DNA from: Thalassolituus sp. UBA674
Lineage (GTDB): Bacteria > Pseudomonadota > Gammaproteobacteria > Pseudomonadales > Oceanobacteraceae
Reading direction: 5' to 3'
NCBI GenBank assembly: GCA_002298335.1
Contig: DBNK01000027.1
Span: 124,001 to 188,000 of the forward strand
Length of the DNA: 64,000 nucleotides
Position numbers and translations under genes: made by a program. Shown piece after piece: positions 49,028 to 61,148 of the stretch (the first letter of the stretch is position 1; every line of letters begins with the position of its first letter). The notes beneath the pieces are model-generated. The model made no database searches, had not been told where the DNA came from, and saw only the letters and a program-made list of their open reading frames with translations.

Positions 49028-50792
49028 TCACTGAGCTCTTGATGTTCTCATTGAGTTTTCGAGTTCGCTGATCCGTTGCTTGGTTTCATTCACCAGCAGG
49101 CCGATCTCGTTGGCTGATTCGGCCGACCGCGTTGCCAGGGTACGGACTTCATCCGCGACCACCGAAAAACCTCGCCCATGATCTCCTGCTCTGGCCGCCT
49201 CAATGGCCGCATTCAGAGCCAGCAGACCAGTCTGATCCGCAATGCTGTTAATCACCGAAAGAATATCGCCGATTTTACTGCTGGACTGCATCACCGACTC
49301 CATAGCAGTACTGGTCGAATCCCGGGAGGCTTTCTCAGCGGTGGTGTCTTTAACGAAGGCTGTATACCCGATCTTTCCGCTGATGCGGATTTTACAGAGC
49401 GACAGCATGCCGAAAATAATATCGCCGTCCTTACGTTCGATCGTTACTTCACGTGTGGTACCCACGATCTTATCCTCGCCGGTGCTCCGGTTCGCATCCA
49501 CATAACCATCGTGATTGGTCTGTATCATGGCCGGCACCAGCATCTTCACGTTCCGACCCAGTACTTCATCACGGGAATAACCCCACAAGGCCTCTGCCGC
49601 CTTATTAAAAAAGGTGACCACATTCTGATGATCAATAGTCACCACCGCATCCAGGGCCTGTTCCAGAGTCTGTGAAATCACCTCGTTTGCATTTTTTTCT
49701 ACCGTAATATCTTTCACAAACGCGGTATAAATAATCTTGTCATCGAGGCGGACCTTTGAAAGGGATAAACTGCCCCAGACCTTCGTGCCGTCATGCCGCT
49801 CAATCTGTACCTCGCGACTGGTACCGACAATCTTATCGACCCCGGTCGTACGGTTACTGTTGACGTATTGATCGTGGTTGGTCTGGAACATGGCGGGAAC
49901 CAGCATTTTCACATTTTTCCCGATCACATCGGCGCGCGAATATCCCCAGAGTTGCTCAGCGGCTTCATTAAAAAAGGTGACACAATTATTTTCATCGATG
50001 GTCACTACAGCATCGATGGCCTGCTCGAGTGTCTGGGTAATAATTTCACGCGACTCGCGTTCAGCCGTAATGTCTTTGACAAATGCCGTATAAATCAGGG
50101 AATCCCCAATCCGGACCTTGGAAAGAGACAGACTGCCCCAGACTTTATCACCATCTTTCCGTTCGATTTCGACTTCGCGGCTGGTGCCGACAATCTTATC
50201 CTGGCCGGTTGTCCTGTTGGCATTCACAAACTGATCATGCTGAGGCTGGATGCCTTTAGGTACCAGCATTTTGACATTATGACCGACAACCTCATCACGG
50301 GAATATCCCCAGAGTTCCTCAGCCGCACGGTTGAAGAAAGTGACACAATTGCGCTCATCAATCGTCACCACAGCATCGATAGCCTGTTCCAGCGTCTGAG
50401 TTATGACCTCACGCTGCTGGCGTTCTGCGGTGATGTCTTTCACAAATGCGGTATACAACAGACTGTTCCCTACCCTGACCTTAGATAAAGACAGGCTACC
50501 CCAGACTTTAGTACCATCTTTACGTTCAACTTCTACTTCCCGACTAGTGCCAACAATTTTGTCCTGACCTGTACGGCGGTTGGCATTCACATACTCATCG
50601 TGATTGGGTTGCAGGTGCAAAGGCACCAGCATTTTCACATTTTTTCCCAGAACCTCCTTTTCACTGTACCCCCAGAACTGTTCTGGCAGCACGATTAAAA
50701 AAGGTAATGCAGTTGTTTTCATCGATACTGACAACCGCATCAATGGCCTGACTCAGAACGTTTTTGTAGACATCCCTGGCTGATCCGAACAT
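49028..50792 (-). CDS. Soluble chemoreceptor with four PAS repeats, 5' frameshift
   Basis: The gene should start at the ATG at 50792 (reading [26 protein letters not shown] before it), but one extra base near 50684 shifts the frame inside the first PAS domain. From there the frame to 49028 is open. It encodes four PAS units with a period of exactly 121 residues (each with [12 protein letters not shown], [29 protein letters not shown] and YTAFVKDIT), then a short chemoreceptor tip ([34 protein letters not shown]). No membrane helix is present. The type recalls BdlA-like soluble PAS receptors, but with more repeats. If the shift is real, only an N-terminally truncated form could be made. Confidence 0.78.
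49319..50792 (-). repeat. Four in-frame direct repeats of 363 bp (PAS units)
   Basis: The WGY codons of successive units lie at 50674, 50311, 49948 and 49585, a constant 363-bp spacing. The amino-acid sequence is strongly conserved between units; the second and third are most alike. This indicates recent tandem duplication of a whole PAS segment. Confidence 0.85.
50672..50686. other. Perfect inverted repeat created at the frameshift site
   Basis: CCAGAAC, one central base, GTTCTGG. The base at 50684 is the one that breaks the frame. Without it the arms would be imperfect and the frame would read FFNRAAEQFWGY, like the other repeats. Confidence 0.6.
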
Positions 50793-51156
50793 ACATCCCA
50801 CCTCAAAGAAAAAATCATGAGAAATAAAAAATCTCGATTAATTCTTATTAATTAGAATCTTATTTGCTTTGATTACATTCACTTCAGTTTAGAAGATGAT
50901 TTGAATTAAAACCGGTTTTATCGTCAGAAAAGCAGGGAGATTCCTGAGTGAGCCTCAGAGGTTCAGAAACAGGAATTCAGCAAAGAGCAAACCGAAAACC
51001 CGTAACAGTGCCAGCTCTGAAAACATCCATAGGGCGTAGAATAAGGAAGTACAGTGGAATCACACGGCTATAAGAAAAACATTCAGAATACTTCGGATCA
51101 GCTTCTTCATCGCTGACCCCAGCCTGCCCGTTCCAGGACTCTGAGCCGCAAACTCA
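50793..51156. other. AT-rich gene-free stretch upstream of the PAS chemoreceptor
   Basis: No open frame with family character. The first 100 bp (50815-50915) are very AT-rich, with an inverted GATTAATTC/TTAGAATC-like sequence, and probably hold the promoter of the chemoreceptor. The remainder shows nothing I can name. Confidence 0.4.
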
Positions 51157-51522
51157 TCACTCCTCACAGCGCCCTTCAACAACTCCCACACTGTGTAACG
51201 CATCGGTACGGGTAAAACTGATTTCATCACTCCGGATGGTGCAATTGATTTTTTTATCCAATAAGTCTTTGCGGATGATTTTCCACATACGCTCCCGTAA
51301 ATATTCGTCCGGCTCTGCAGGCTCCACCATCAGATTAACAGTGGTCTTATAGTTTTTTACGATGACATTACCATCTTTATCTTTCGCTTCAGCATAAGTA
51401 CTTTGCCAGTCTGATTGTGAACTGGCCTGAGTTTTTGATGTATGAACGAATTGCTGAGAGAAACAGAGAGCGCTGTACAGCGCTGCCGGTAAAAGCAAAA
51501 GGCTCTGCCAGAGACTTTTCAT
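51157..51522 (-). CDS. Small exported protein of unknown function
   Basis: From MKSLWQSLLLLPAAL (ATG 51522, AAGGAG before it) the product has 121 residues with a signal peptide of about 22. The mature part includes DKDGNVIVKNYKTTVNLMVEPAEPDEYLRERMWKIIRKDLL and two cysteines (in NCTIRS and GRCEE) that may pair. I do not recognise a family. The longer frame to 51558 lacks a better signal. It lies between AT-rich DNA and the structured repeats. Confidence 0.55.
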   Translation of the reverse strand: MKSLWQSLLLLPAALYSALCFSQQFVHTSKTQASSQSDWQSTYAEAKDKDGNVIVKNYKTTVNLMVEPAEPDEYLRERMWKIIRKDLLDKKINCTIRSDEISFTRTDALHSVGVVEGRCEE

Positions 51523-51695
51523 AGGCTTGATCTCCTTATCAACCATGAGACAAGACACCCCATATTCCTGCGGTGAACTTCAGAACCTATCAGATGGACT
51601 TCAGCAGAACAATTAAAAAGCAGTTAAACCATTAGCCTTTCCAGCATTCCTGACACTGGGAAAAGCCATTGACTGAACCCTGGAAAAGTCACACA

Positions 51696-52217
51696 AGCGA
51701 CGATAAGACAAGGCAAAATTTACTGGGTTAATGGATCCCGCGATCAAGTCGCGGGATGACGTTGAATGCATCAACGCTTCAGAACGTTGGAAATCGCGTG
51801 ACGAATGCAGTAGCGATTTCGTAAAAACGTCAGGAGCACTTCTGCTGTGAGACCGTCACGAGGACGATAAGACAAGGAAAATTTTCTGGCTGAATGGATC
51901 CCGTGGTCTGACGCCGCGGGATGACGTTGAATGCATCAACGCTTCAGAACGTTGGAAATCGCGTGACGAGCGCAGTGGCGATTTCGTAAAAGCGTCAGGA
52001 GCACTTCTACCGTGAGACCGTCACGAGCGACGATAAGACAAGGAAAATTTTCTGACTGAATGGATCCCGCGGTCTGACGCCGCGGGATGACGTTGAACGC
52101 ATCAACGCTTCAGAACATTGGAAATCGCGTGACGAATGCAGTGGCGATCTCGTAAAAGCGTCAGGAGCACTTCTACCGTGAGACCGTCGCGAGCGAAGAT
52201 AAGACAAGGCAAAATTT
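51696..52217. repeat. Tandem structured repeats: three units of 165-166 bp plus a partial fourth
   Basis: Units start at 51696, 51861, 52026 and 52192, each beginning near CGATAAGACAAGG. Each full unit holds several inverted repeats: ATCCCGCGA...TCGCGGGAT (unit 1) or ATCCCGCGG...CCGCGGGAT (unit 3), CGTTGA...TCAACG, and GAAATCGC...GCGATTTC (units 1 and 2). Stem bases change together between units. The ATCCCGCG hairpin resembles a type scattered through many bacterial genomes. No convincing gene reads through; the 100-codon minus-strand frame at 52007-52309 looks accidental. Confidence 0.8.
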
Positions 52218-52220
52218 CCT

Positions 52221-52298
52221 GTGGGAGCGGAGCGTACAAGTAGTACGTGAGGTCGGCTCATGCTCCTGCAGAGCCGACATTTCCGCCATCCATGGCGG
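52221..52298. repeat. Second structured element joined to the partial fourth unit
   Basis: Three perfect hairpins follow one another: CGTAC...GTACG (52233-52247), GTCGGCTC...GAGCCGAC (52252-52278) and CCGCCAT...ATGGCGG (52283-52298). The sequence is unrelated to the 165-bp units, and it takes the place of the rest of the fourth unit. It lies about 50 bp past the eno stop on the minus strand, so it may also end eno transcription. Confidence 0.6.
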
Positions 52299-52346
52299 TC
52301 ACACACCAAGAAAATTTTAACGCTGTATTATCGAGCGCAGCAGGTA

Positions 52347-53785
<1,439 letters not shown>

Positions 53786-53850
53786 TCTACCTGAGGGGCA
53801 GCGTTGAATATTAAACTTAAAATTGAATTAAAAGTGTGTGTTAAAAACCG

Positions 53851-55629
<1,779 letters not shown>

Positions 55630-55818
55630 TCACACTGACCTGTGTGACATCTCTGAACAAATGTCCTGAGCCCCGCTTTCTGCCTCCCGGGAAATTCAGC
55701 GGGCAGCCGGAGACGACTTTCGGCAACGGGTCCGGCGCCCGGGGTTTTGCCGCAACGCTGTGTTCACTCCTGCCCTTCACACAGTCCATGCAGTACTCAG
55801 CCCGCTGGTTTACACTCA

Positions 55819-56781
55819 GTGCATACTCCTGACCGCGCCGAGACTGAGGACGTACCCATTAACGCGCCATCCGCACCCGACAATACCTCTCCGCAGGCTG
55901 CCCGCTTCGGCCTGTTTCTGGCCCTGAGCGCTGCCATTCTTATCTCCACCAAACCCATCATCATCAAGTGGCTGTACAGCCTGGGGATGACCGCCATCCC
56001 ATTGTTGGGTGTACGTATGCTGCTGGCACTGCCCCTGTATCTGGTGATCGGCGTCGTCCTCTGGCAACGGCTGGAACAGAAACCGCTGCTCAGCCATGTC
56101 CTGCGGGCCTGTGGTGTGGGGCTGATCGGCTATTATCTGGCGTCGGTGCTGGATCTGACCGGGCTGGAGTACGTCACCGCCCAGCTGGAACGGCTGATGC
56201 TGTATGCCTACCCGAGCCTGGTGATCCTGCTCGGAGCCGCGTTCTTCGGCATCCCCATCAGCCGCAGAGTCATTCCACCCCTGGTGGTCACTTATCTCGG
56301 CCTGGCCATCATGTATGGTCATGACCTGGATATGGCGCCATCGGGCAGCAGTGCGGCGGACATTTCCAAAGGTACTCTGCTGATTCTCGGCAGCGCGCTG
56401 TGTTACGCCCTCTATATACTGTTCAGCAAACGTGGTGTGGCAGAACTCGGCAGCCTGCTGTTCACCTGCATTGCCATGGGATCAGCAACGCTGGCAGCTC
56501 TGCTGCATTACACCCTCACTCACGGGCTGGTGTTGCCGGAGATGGATGTTCAGCGCTGGGGAGGGACGTTTGTTCTTACGGTCTTTGCCACAGTCCTGCC
56601 ATCGTTTCTGGTGAGTGAAGCCATCCGTCATATCGGCCCGGCCAAGACCAGCGTGACCGGCACCGTCGGCCCGGTAGCAACCACCCTGATGGCGGTTTTC
56701 TTTCTTGGCGAACCGCTGGGCTGGACGGGCGTGGCCGGTATGGCACTGGTTCTTTTCGGGGTTTCCCGACTGCGCACCTGA
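55819..56781 (+). CDS. EamA/DMT-family transporter
   Basis: Ten hydrophobic helices in two EamA repeats (first about 30-160, second about 185-315): VRMLLALPLYL, YLASVLDLTGLEYVTAQLERLMLYAYPSLVILLG, and IRHIGPAKTSVTGTVGPVATTLMAVFFLGEPL. Drug/metabolite exporters of this family often move amino acids or amines; the substrate is unknown. The start is uncertain: GTG at 55819 has no ribosome binding site, while an ATT at 55858 follows TGAGGA by 7 bases. Both give a normal N terminus. Confidence 0.85.
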   Translation: MHTPDRAETEDVPINAPSAPDNTSPQAARFGLFLALSAAILISTKPIIIKWLYSLGMTAIPLLGVRMLLALPLYLVIGVVLWQRLEQKPLLSHVLRACGVGLIGYYLASVLDLTGLEYVTAQLERLMLYAYPSLVILLGAAFFGIPISRRVIPPLVVTYLGLAIMYGHDLDMAPSGSSAADISKGTLLILGSALCYALYILFSKRGVAELGSLLFTCIAMGSATLAALLHYTLTHGLVLPEMDVQRWGGTFVLTVFATVLPSFLVSEAIRHIGPAKTSVTGTVGPVATTLMAVFFLGEPLGWTGVAGMALVLFGVSRLRT

Positions 56782-56798
56782 TACTGAATAATCAGGTG
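56775..56798 (+). terminator. Hairpin at the EamA stop codon
   Basis: CACCTGAT, 8-base loop, ATCAGGTG, perfect 8-bp stem overlapping the stop codon, then TTC. The T-run is poor, so termination would be weak. Confidence 0.4.
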
Positions 56799-56942
56799 TT
56801 CAGCTAAGGTCCTGCAAAAAAATCCTGAGATGTTAGACTGTAAAGGCCTCGTCAGGACGACGTCGCACCATCGGCTGCTTCAATTACAGCCATTAAATTC
56901 TTAAAAACTGAAATCAATTACAGCCCGCAAGGAACCAATGTC

Positions 56943-58004
56943 ATGGCCAATCAAGGCGCATCATGGGTTTCCGGTGCAGCTGCCGCCGCGGTGTTTTTTA
57001 CCGCTTCTGTGCATGCAAGTCCGGACCTGTCAGGCGGTATCTGGTTTAACTACCAGTACCAGCAAAATAATCCACAACACGAAAACTCCTGGGGAGTGAT
57101 CGACAGCGAAGCCCTTGTGCTTTATGTCGACGGCGATGTCGAAGACACCCCCTGGACCTACTCCGCCGAAGCCCGTTTCGGCCCGGGCAGCTTCACCGAT
57201 CCGGATAACAACAGCACCGGTGACCAGTTCGGTCTGCATAAGGCCTGGCTCGCCTATCAGATCGAGGACGGTGCAAAAATCACCCTGGGTAAAAGCCAGG
57301 TCCCCTTTGCCTGGAAAACCGCTAACTTCTGGCCCGGAGACATCTTTCTTGCCGGTTATGGCGACCAGATGGATGTCGGGGTGAAAGCCTCCCAGACTCT
57401 GGACAGCGGTCTGCACTACGACGCCGCGCTGTATCTGGCGGATGACTGGAGCACCAGCACCGACACCATGGACGACAACCGTCACTGGGGCAGTCAGAGC
57501 ACCTACCGCAAGGTGCAGACCTTTGTCGGCAACCTCTCCTACACCTTCAGCGATGTACACACTCTGGGAATCTCAGCCCAGAAAGGCGGGCTGCAGGAGA
57601 TGATCAGCGGCGAAGGCGACATCAGTGGTGACCATCAGGCCGCAGCCCTGTATTACGTAGCCAGCGCCGGTCCTCTCAGCGCCAAAGCCTCCGTTATCTC
57701 CACTGAGCGCAACCTGCCCGACGAATACGCCGACCTGACCATTGAAAACACCCGTTACGCCGGTGAACTCGGTTACAGCAGCGGCAACTGGTTCTTTTAT
57801 GCCGACCTGACCTACGCCACGCCGAATACCGAAGGCAACAACAGCGATACCATCCGCGCCTTTGCGCCGGGCTTCAGCTACGACTACGGTCCGGGCTGGT
57901 TCTATCTGGAATACCTGACCCAGGACGGTTACATCGATCGCGACGGGCAGGCGCTGGAAGGAAACTTTGATGCCCTGTACGCCACCCTCGACTTTTATTT
58001 CTGA
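56943..58004 (+). CDS. Outer-membrane porin paired with a BCCT transporter
   Basis: The 353 residues start with a signal peptide (cleavage likely after SVHA). They then show alternating hydrophobic residues and many Tyr/Trp/Gly, and end in a terminal phenylalanine (LYATLDFYF), the mark of outer-membrane beta-barrels. Parts such as LHKAWLAYQIEDGAKITLGKSQVPF recall phosphate-selective-porin-like families. It is 20 bp upstream of the BCCT gene, so both are likely one operon. Inference: lets the transporter substrate through the outer membrane. Confidence 0.78.
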   Translation: MANQGASWVSGAAAAAVFFTASVHASPDLSGGIWFNYQYQQNNPQHENSWGVIDSEALVLYVDGDVEDTPWTYSAEARFGPGSFTDPDNNSTGDQFGLHKAWLAYQIEDGAKITLGKSQVPFAWKTANFWPGDIFLAGYGDQMDVGVKASQTLDSGLHYDAALYLADDWSTSTDTMDDNRHWGSQSTYRKVQTFVGNLSYTFSDVHTLGISAQKGGLQEMISGEGDISGDHQAAALYYVASAGPLSAKASVISTERNLPDEYADLTIENTRYAGELGYSSGNWFFYADLTYATPNTEGNNSDTIRAFAPGFSYDYGPGWFYLEYLTQDGYIDRDGQALEGNFDALYATLDFYF

Positions 58005-58024
58005 GCTGATCCCGGAGTCCAATA

Positions 58025-60007
58025 ATGAGTGAACCTCAAACGGGCCGTTTTCCGGTCCTGATCAATCCACCGGTCTTTTTCGGTTCTGCCATGGTGGCCA
58101 TCCTGTTGGTGGCCTTCACCATCGGTATGCCGGAAACGGCCAGTCAGGCCTTTGCTGCAATCCAGAACTGGATCGTCGGCACTGCCGGCTGGTTTTACAT
58201 TCTGTCGGTGGCCATCTTCCTGGTGTTCGTCGTGTTGCTGGCAGTCTCCGATTACGGCCGCATCCGTCTCGGACCGGATCACAGCGAGCCCGATTACAGC
58301 TACAAAAGCTGGTTCGCCATGCTGTTTTCCGCCGGTATGGGTATCGGCCTGATGTTCTACGGTGTTGCTGAACCTGTGATGCACATGATGTCACCGCCGT
58401 CTGCCGACCCGGAAACCGTGGCCGCCGCCCGTGACGCCATGCGCATTACCTTCTTCCACTGGGGGGTTCACGCCTGGGCGATCTACGCTGTAGTGGCGCT
58501 GGCACTGGCCTATTTTGCCTTCCGTCAGAACCTGCCGCTGACCATACGTTCGGCGCTTTACCCCATCATCGGCGAAAAAATTCACGGGCCGATTGGCCAT
58601 GCAGTGGACATCTTCGCCGTCCTGGGCACCCTGTTTGGTGTGGCCACCTCGCTGGGCCTGGGGGTAATTCAGGTTAACGCCGGTCTGAACTATCTGCTGG
58701 ATGTGCCGATTGCCACCACCACGCAGGTGATCCTGATTGTCGGTATCACGTCACTGGCGACCATCTCAGTTGTGATGGGTCTCGACGGCGGTATCCGCCG
58801 TATCTCTGAGCTGAACCTGATTCTCGCCATCATCCTGCTGCTGTTCGTACTGATTGCTGGTCCGACGGCGCATCTGCTGGAAACTCTGGTGCAGAACACC
58901 GGCCACTATATGGCCACACTGGTCGACACCACCTTCAATCTTTACGCCTACGAGCCGACCGGCTGGATGGGCGGCTGGACCCTGTTCTACTGGGGTTGGT
59001 GGATAGCCTGGTCGCCGTTTGTCGGCATGTTCATTGCGCGGGTCTCCCGTGGCCGCACCATCCGTGAGTTCATCATTGGTGTGTTGCTGGTACCGGTCGG
59101 CTTCACCTTTATGTGGATGACCTTCTTTGGCAATACCGGCCTCAACATGATCATGGAGCAGGGCATTGTTGAACTCGGCCAGGCCGTCTCTGCCGATGCT
59201 TCGGTGGCTCTGTTCCAGTTCTTCGAGTACCTGCCTTTCTCCACTCTGGCCTCGACCATTGCGGTGATTCTGGTGATTACCTTTTTTGTCACCTCGTCTG
59301 ACTCCGGTTCTCTGGTGGTAGACATGCTGACCTCAGGCGGCGACCACGAAGACACCCCCGTCTGGCAGCGCATTTTCTGGGCTTTATCCGAGGGGGCGAT
59401 TGCCGCAACTCTGCTGATGGCCGGAGGTCTGGTTGCCCTGCAGACCGCCACCATTGCCAGCGCCCTGCCGTTTGCAGTGGTCATGCTCTTCATGTGCTGG
59501 GGTCTGTTTAAATCGCTGCGGCTGGAAGTGGTCAAACGCACCGCCCTGCGCGATGCCATGCTGGCACCCAGAGTGGTGCAGAACCCGGTCAGCTGGGAGA
59601 AACGCCTGTCACGTATCATTCACCAGCCCAGCAAACAGCAGGTGGTGGACTTCCTGTCAGACAAAGTCAGACCGGCTCTGGAACAGGTGGCTGCGCAGTT
59701 CCGTGAGCGTGGACTGGAAGCCGAAGTGCATATGGAAGAAGGCAAGAAAGTCTGGATCGAAGTGCCCCACGGTGATGAGATCGACTTCTTTTACTCCGTT
59801 CATGCCCGGCCGATTTCGGCTCCGAGCTTTACCATCCGCGACACCCGCAAAGACCGGGAAGAGAAGATGCGTCACTTCCGCGCGGAGGTCTACCTGAAAG
59901 AAGGCGGGCAGGACTACGATGTGATGGGCTGGACCGTCGAGCAGCTGCTCGCGGATATTATCGACCAGTATGAGAAGCATCTGCACTACCTGACGGCCAT
60001 CCGTTAA
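58025..60007 (+). CDS. betT: BCCT-family choline/betaine transporter (BetT-like)
   Basis: The 660 residues have twelve helices and the BCCT marks AGMGIGLMFYGVAEPV and WTLFYWGWWIAWSPFVGMFIARVSRGRTIREF, which includes the tryptophan-lined substrate site. A cytoplasmic C-terminal domain of about 150 residues (KQQVVDFLSDKVRPALEQV ...) is typical of the long BetT form. Choline or glycine betaine uptake against osmotic stress is likely by family; carnitine or DMSP cannot be excluded. No bet genes are next to it. Confidence 0.85.
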   Translation: MSEPQTGRFPVLINPPVFFGSAMVAILLVAFTIGMPETASQAFAAIQNWIVGTAGWFYILSVAIFLVFVVLLAVSDYGRIRLGPDHSEPDYSYKSWFAMLFSAGMGIGLMFYGVAEPVMHMMSPPSADPETVAAARDAMRITFFHWGVHAWAIYAVVALALAYFAFRQNLPLTIRSALYPIIGEKIHGPIGHAVDIFAVLGTLFGVATSLGLGVIQVNAGLNYLLDVPIATTTQVILIVGITSLATISVVMGLDGGIRRISELNLILAIILLLFVLIAGPTAHLLETLVQNTGHYMATLVDTTFNLYAYEPTGWMGGWTLFYWGWWIAWSPFVGMFIARVSRGRTIREFIIGVLLVPVGFTFMWMTFFGNTGLNMIMEQGIVELGQAVSADASVALFQFFEYLPFSTLASTIAVILVITFFVTSSDSGSLVVDMLTSGGDHEDTPVWQRIFWALSEGAIAATLLMAGGLVALQTATIASALPFAVVMLFMCWGLFKSLRLEVVKRTALRDAMLAPRVVQNPVSWEKRLSRIIHQPSKQQVVDFLSDKVRPALEQVAAQFRERGLEAEVHMEEGKKVWIEVPHGDEIDFFYSVHARPISAPSFTIRDTRKDREEKMRHFRAEVYLKEGGQDYDVMGWTVEQLLADIIDQYEKHLHYLTAIR

Positions 60008-60028
60008 GCGGAATGCTGTACCCTTCAG

Positions 60029-60055
60029 AACGCCCGCAACCGCGGGCGTTTTTTT
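60029..60055 (+). terminator. Intrinsic terminator after the porin-BCCT operon
   Basis: AACGCCCGC, loop AACC, GCGGGCGTT, then further T. A perfect 9-bp stem about 20 bases after the stop codon; the run of T is seven long. Confidence 0.92.
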
Positions 60056-60191
60056 ATGGTGCTTTGTCACCCCGTACGGCACAACCCGTCCGACAAAGTC
60101 GCCAGCATTCCCTGCCGATAAACAGACCCTGCTCAGCGGATCAGGTAGACTGCATCAATCTCCATAAACGACCCATCCAATAAGGATATGT

Positions 60192-61148
60192 ATGCGTGTC
60201 CGTTTTTCGTATTCCAGGCGCCCTGTTTATCTCAGGTGTCTGTCGCTGGTGTTTCTCGCTCTGCTGACAGGTCTCTCCGGTTGCTCGGAAGAGCCCACAG
60301 AATTAACCCACATTGCCCCCGACGGAATATCCCTGCTGGTTGAAGCCGACCTGCCCTACGGTACAGACTCTGCCAGTGTTGCCGCCGCCGTTTATGACGA
60401 CGGCGAGCCCACGCCCATGACCGGTGGCGACCTGTTGCGGGCGCAGAGCGACAGCGAAACCGTTTTCCTCAGCAACGATGAGCTGAGCGATAACTTTTAC
60501 GCAGCCGCGCTGAACGTCCCCAACCCTGATGCTGAGGGCAGTATTCTGGTGGACATCATTCACGATGCTCAGGCCAGCCGCAGTGACCGCTGGTACCCGA
60601 CCGATAAAGCACTGGTCGACCCTGGCCCGGGCTCTGCCGTTGGCTACAGCGCTCTGCTTACTCTTCCGGAAGCTCCACAGATCATAACGCCGCAGTCGGG
60701 TCTGTCGTACAGCCAGCGCAGCGATGAATTTACTCTCGAATGGCTTGGGGCCCCTGCTGACAGCCTGACTCTGGTCAGCCGGGTCAGCTGTGCCTCAACC
60801 GAGGGGGACAGTCTGGGCTGGGTACGCTCCCAGGATATTGACGACGACCAGTCACTGACCCTGAGCATCGCCGACCTGATTCCTCAGGACGGCATCATCG
60901 AAACCACCGGTACCCTGAGTAATCTGGTTACCGGATTTCTGCAGGTACTGATCGACGTTGCCCTCATCAGCGTGACTCTCGGGCTTTATGAACCCGACAG
61001 CGTCGACCTCTCTGACTTCACCCTGGACAGCTGTGACATTGGCATCAGCCTGGTGCGTAAGCTTAATGGCGAGCTGGATGAGGGCGTCAGCGACGGTTCG
61101 GCCGTCGGCAGCCGCAGCGACAGCCTCACACTGGAGTACCGTCCATGA
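60192..61148 (+). CDS. Putative lipoprotein coupled to an outer-membrane beta-barrel gene
   Basis: I do not recognise a family. The 318 residues start with a basic stretch, a hydrophobic segment and lipobox LSGC (Cys about 31). The mature part is acidic, Ser/Asp-rich, and has three cysteines besides the anchor or near it (SCAS, DSCDIG), with a hydrophobic stretch (GFLQVLIDVALISVTLGLYEP) near 255-275. Its last codons overlap the next gene by 4 bp (ATGA), so a common function with that barrel protein is likely. Confidence 0.6.
   Translation: MRVRFSYSRRPVYLRCLSLVFLALLTGLSGCSEEPTELTHIAPDGISLLVEADLPYGTDSASVAAAVYDDGEPTPMTGGDLLRAQSDSETVFLSNDELSDNFYAAALNVPNPDAEGSILVDIIHDAQASRSDRWYPTDKALVDPGPGSAVGYSALLTLPEAPQIITPQSGLSYSQRSDEFTLEWLGAPADSLTLVSRVSCASTEGDSLGWVRSQDIDDDQSLTLSIADLIPQDGIIETTGTLSNLVTGFLQVLIDVALISVTLGLYEPDSVDLSDFTLDSCDIGISLVRKLNGELDEGVSDGSAVGSRSDSLTLEYRP

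Noticed and set aside
51696..52217. CRISPR array
   Set aside because: Units of 165 bp follow each other without unique spacers, and no cas gene is near.
52007..52309. 100-codon minus-strand reading frame over the repeats
   Set aside because: It runs through hairpin elements and is rich in Arg and Ser; its sequence follows the DNA repeats and no ribosome binding site is present.
44224..52346. Prophage or insertion sequence
   Set aside because: No transposase, integrase or phage structural gene is present in the segment.
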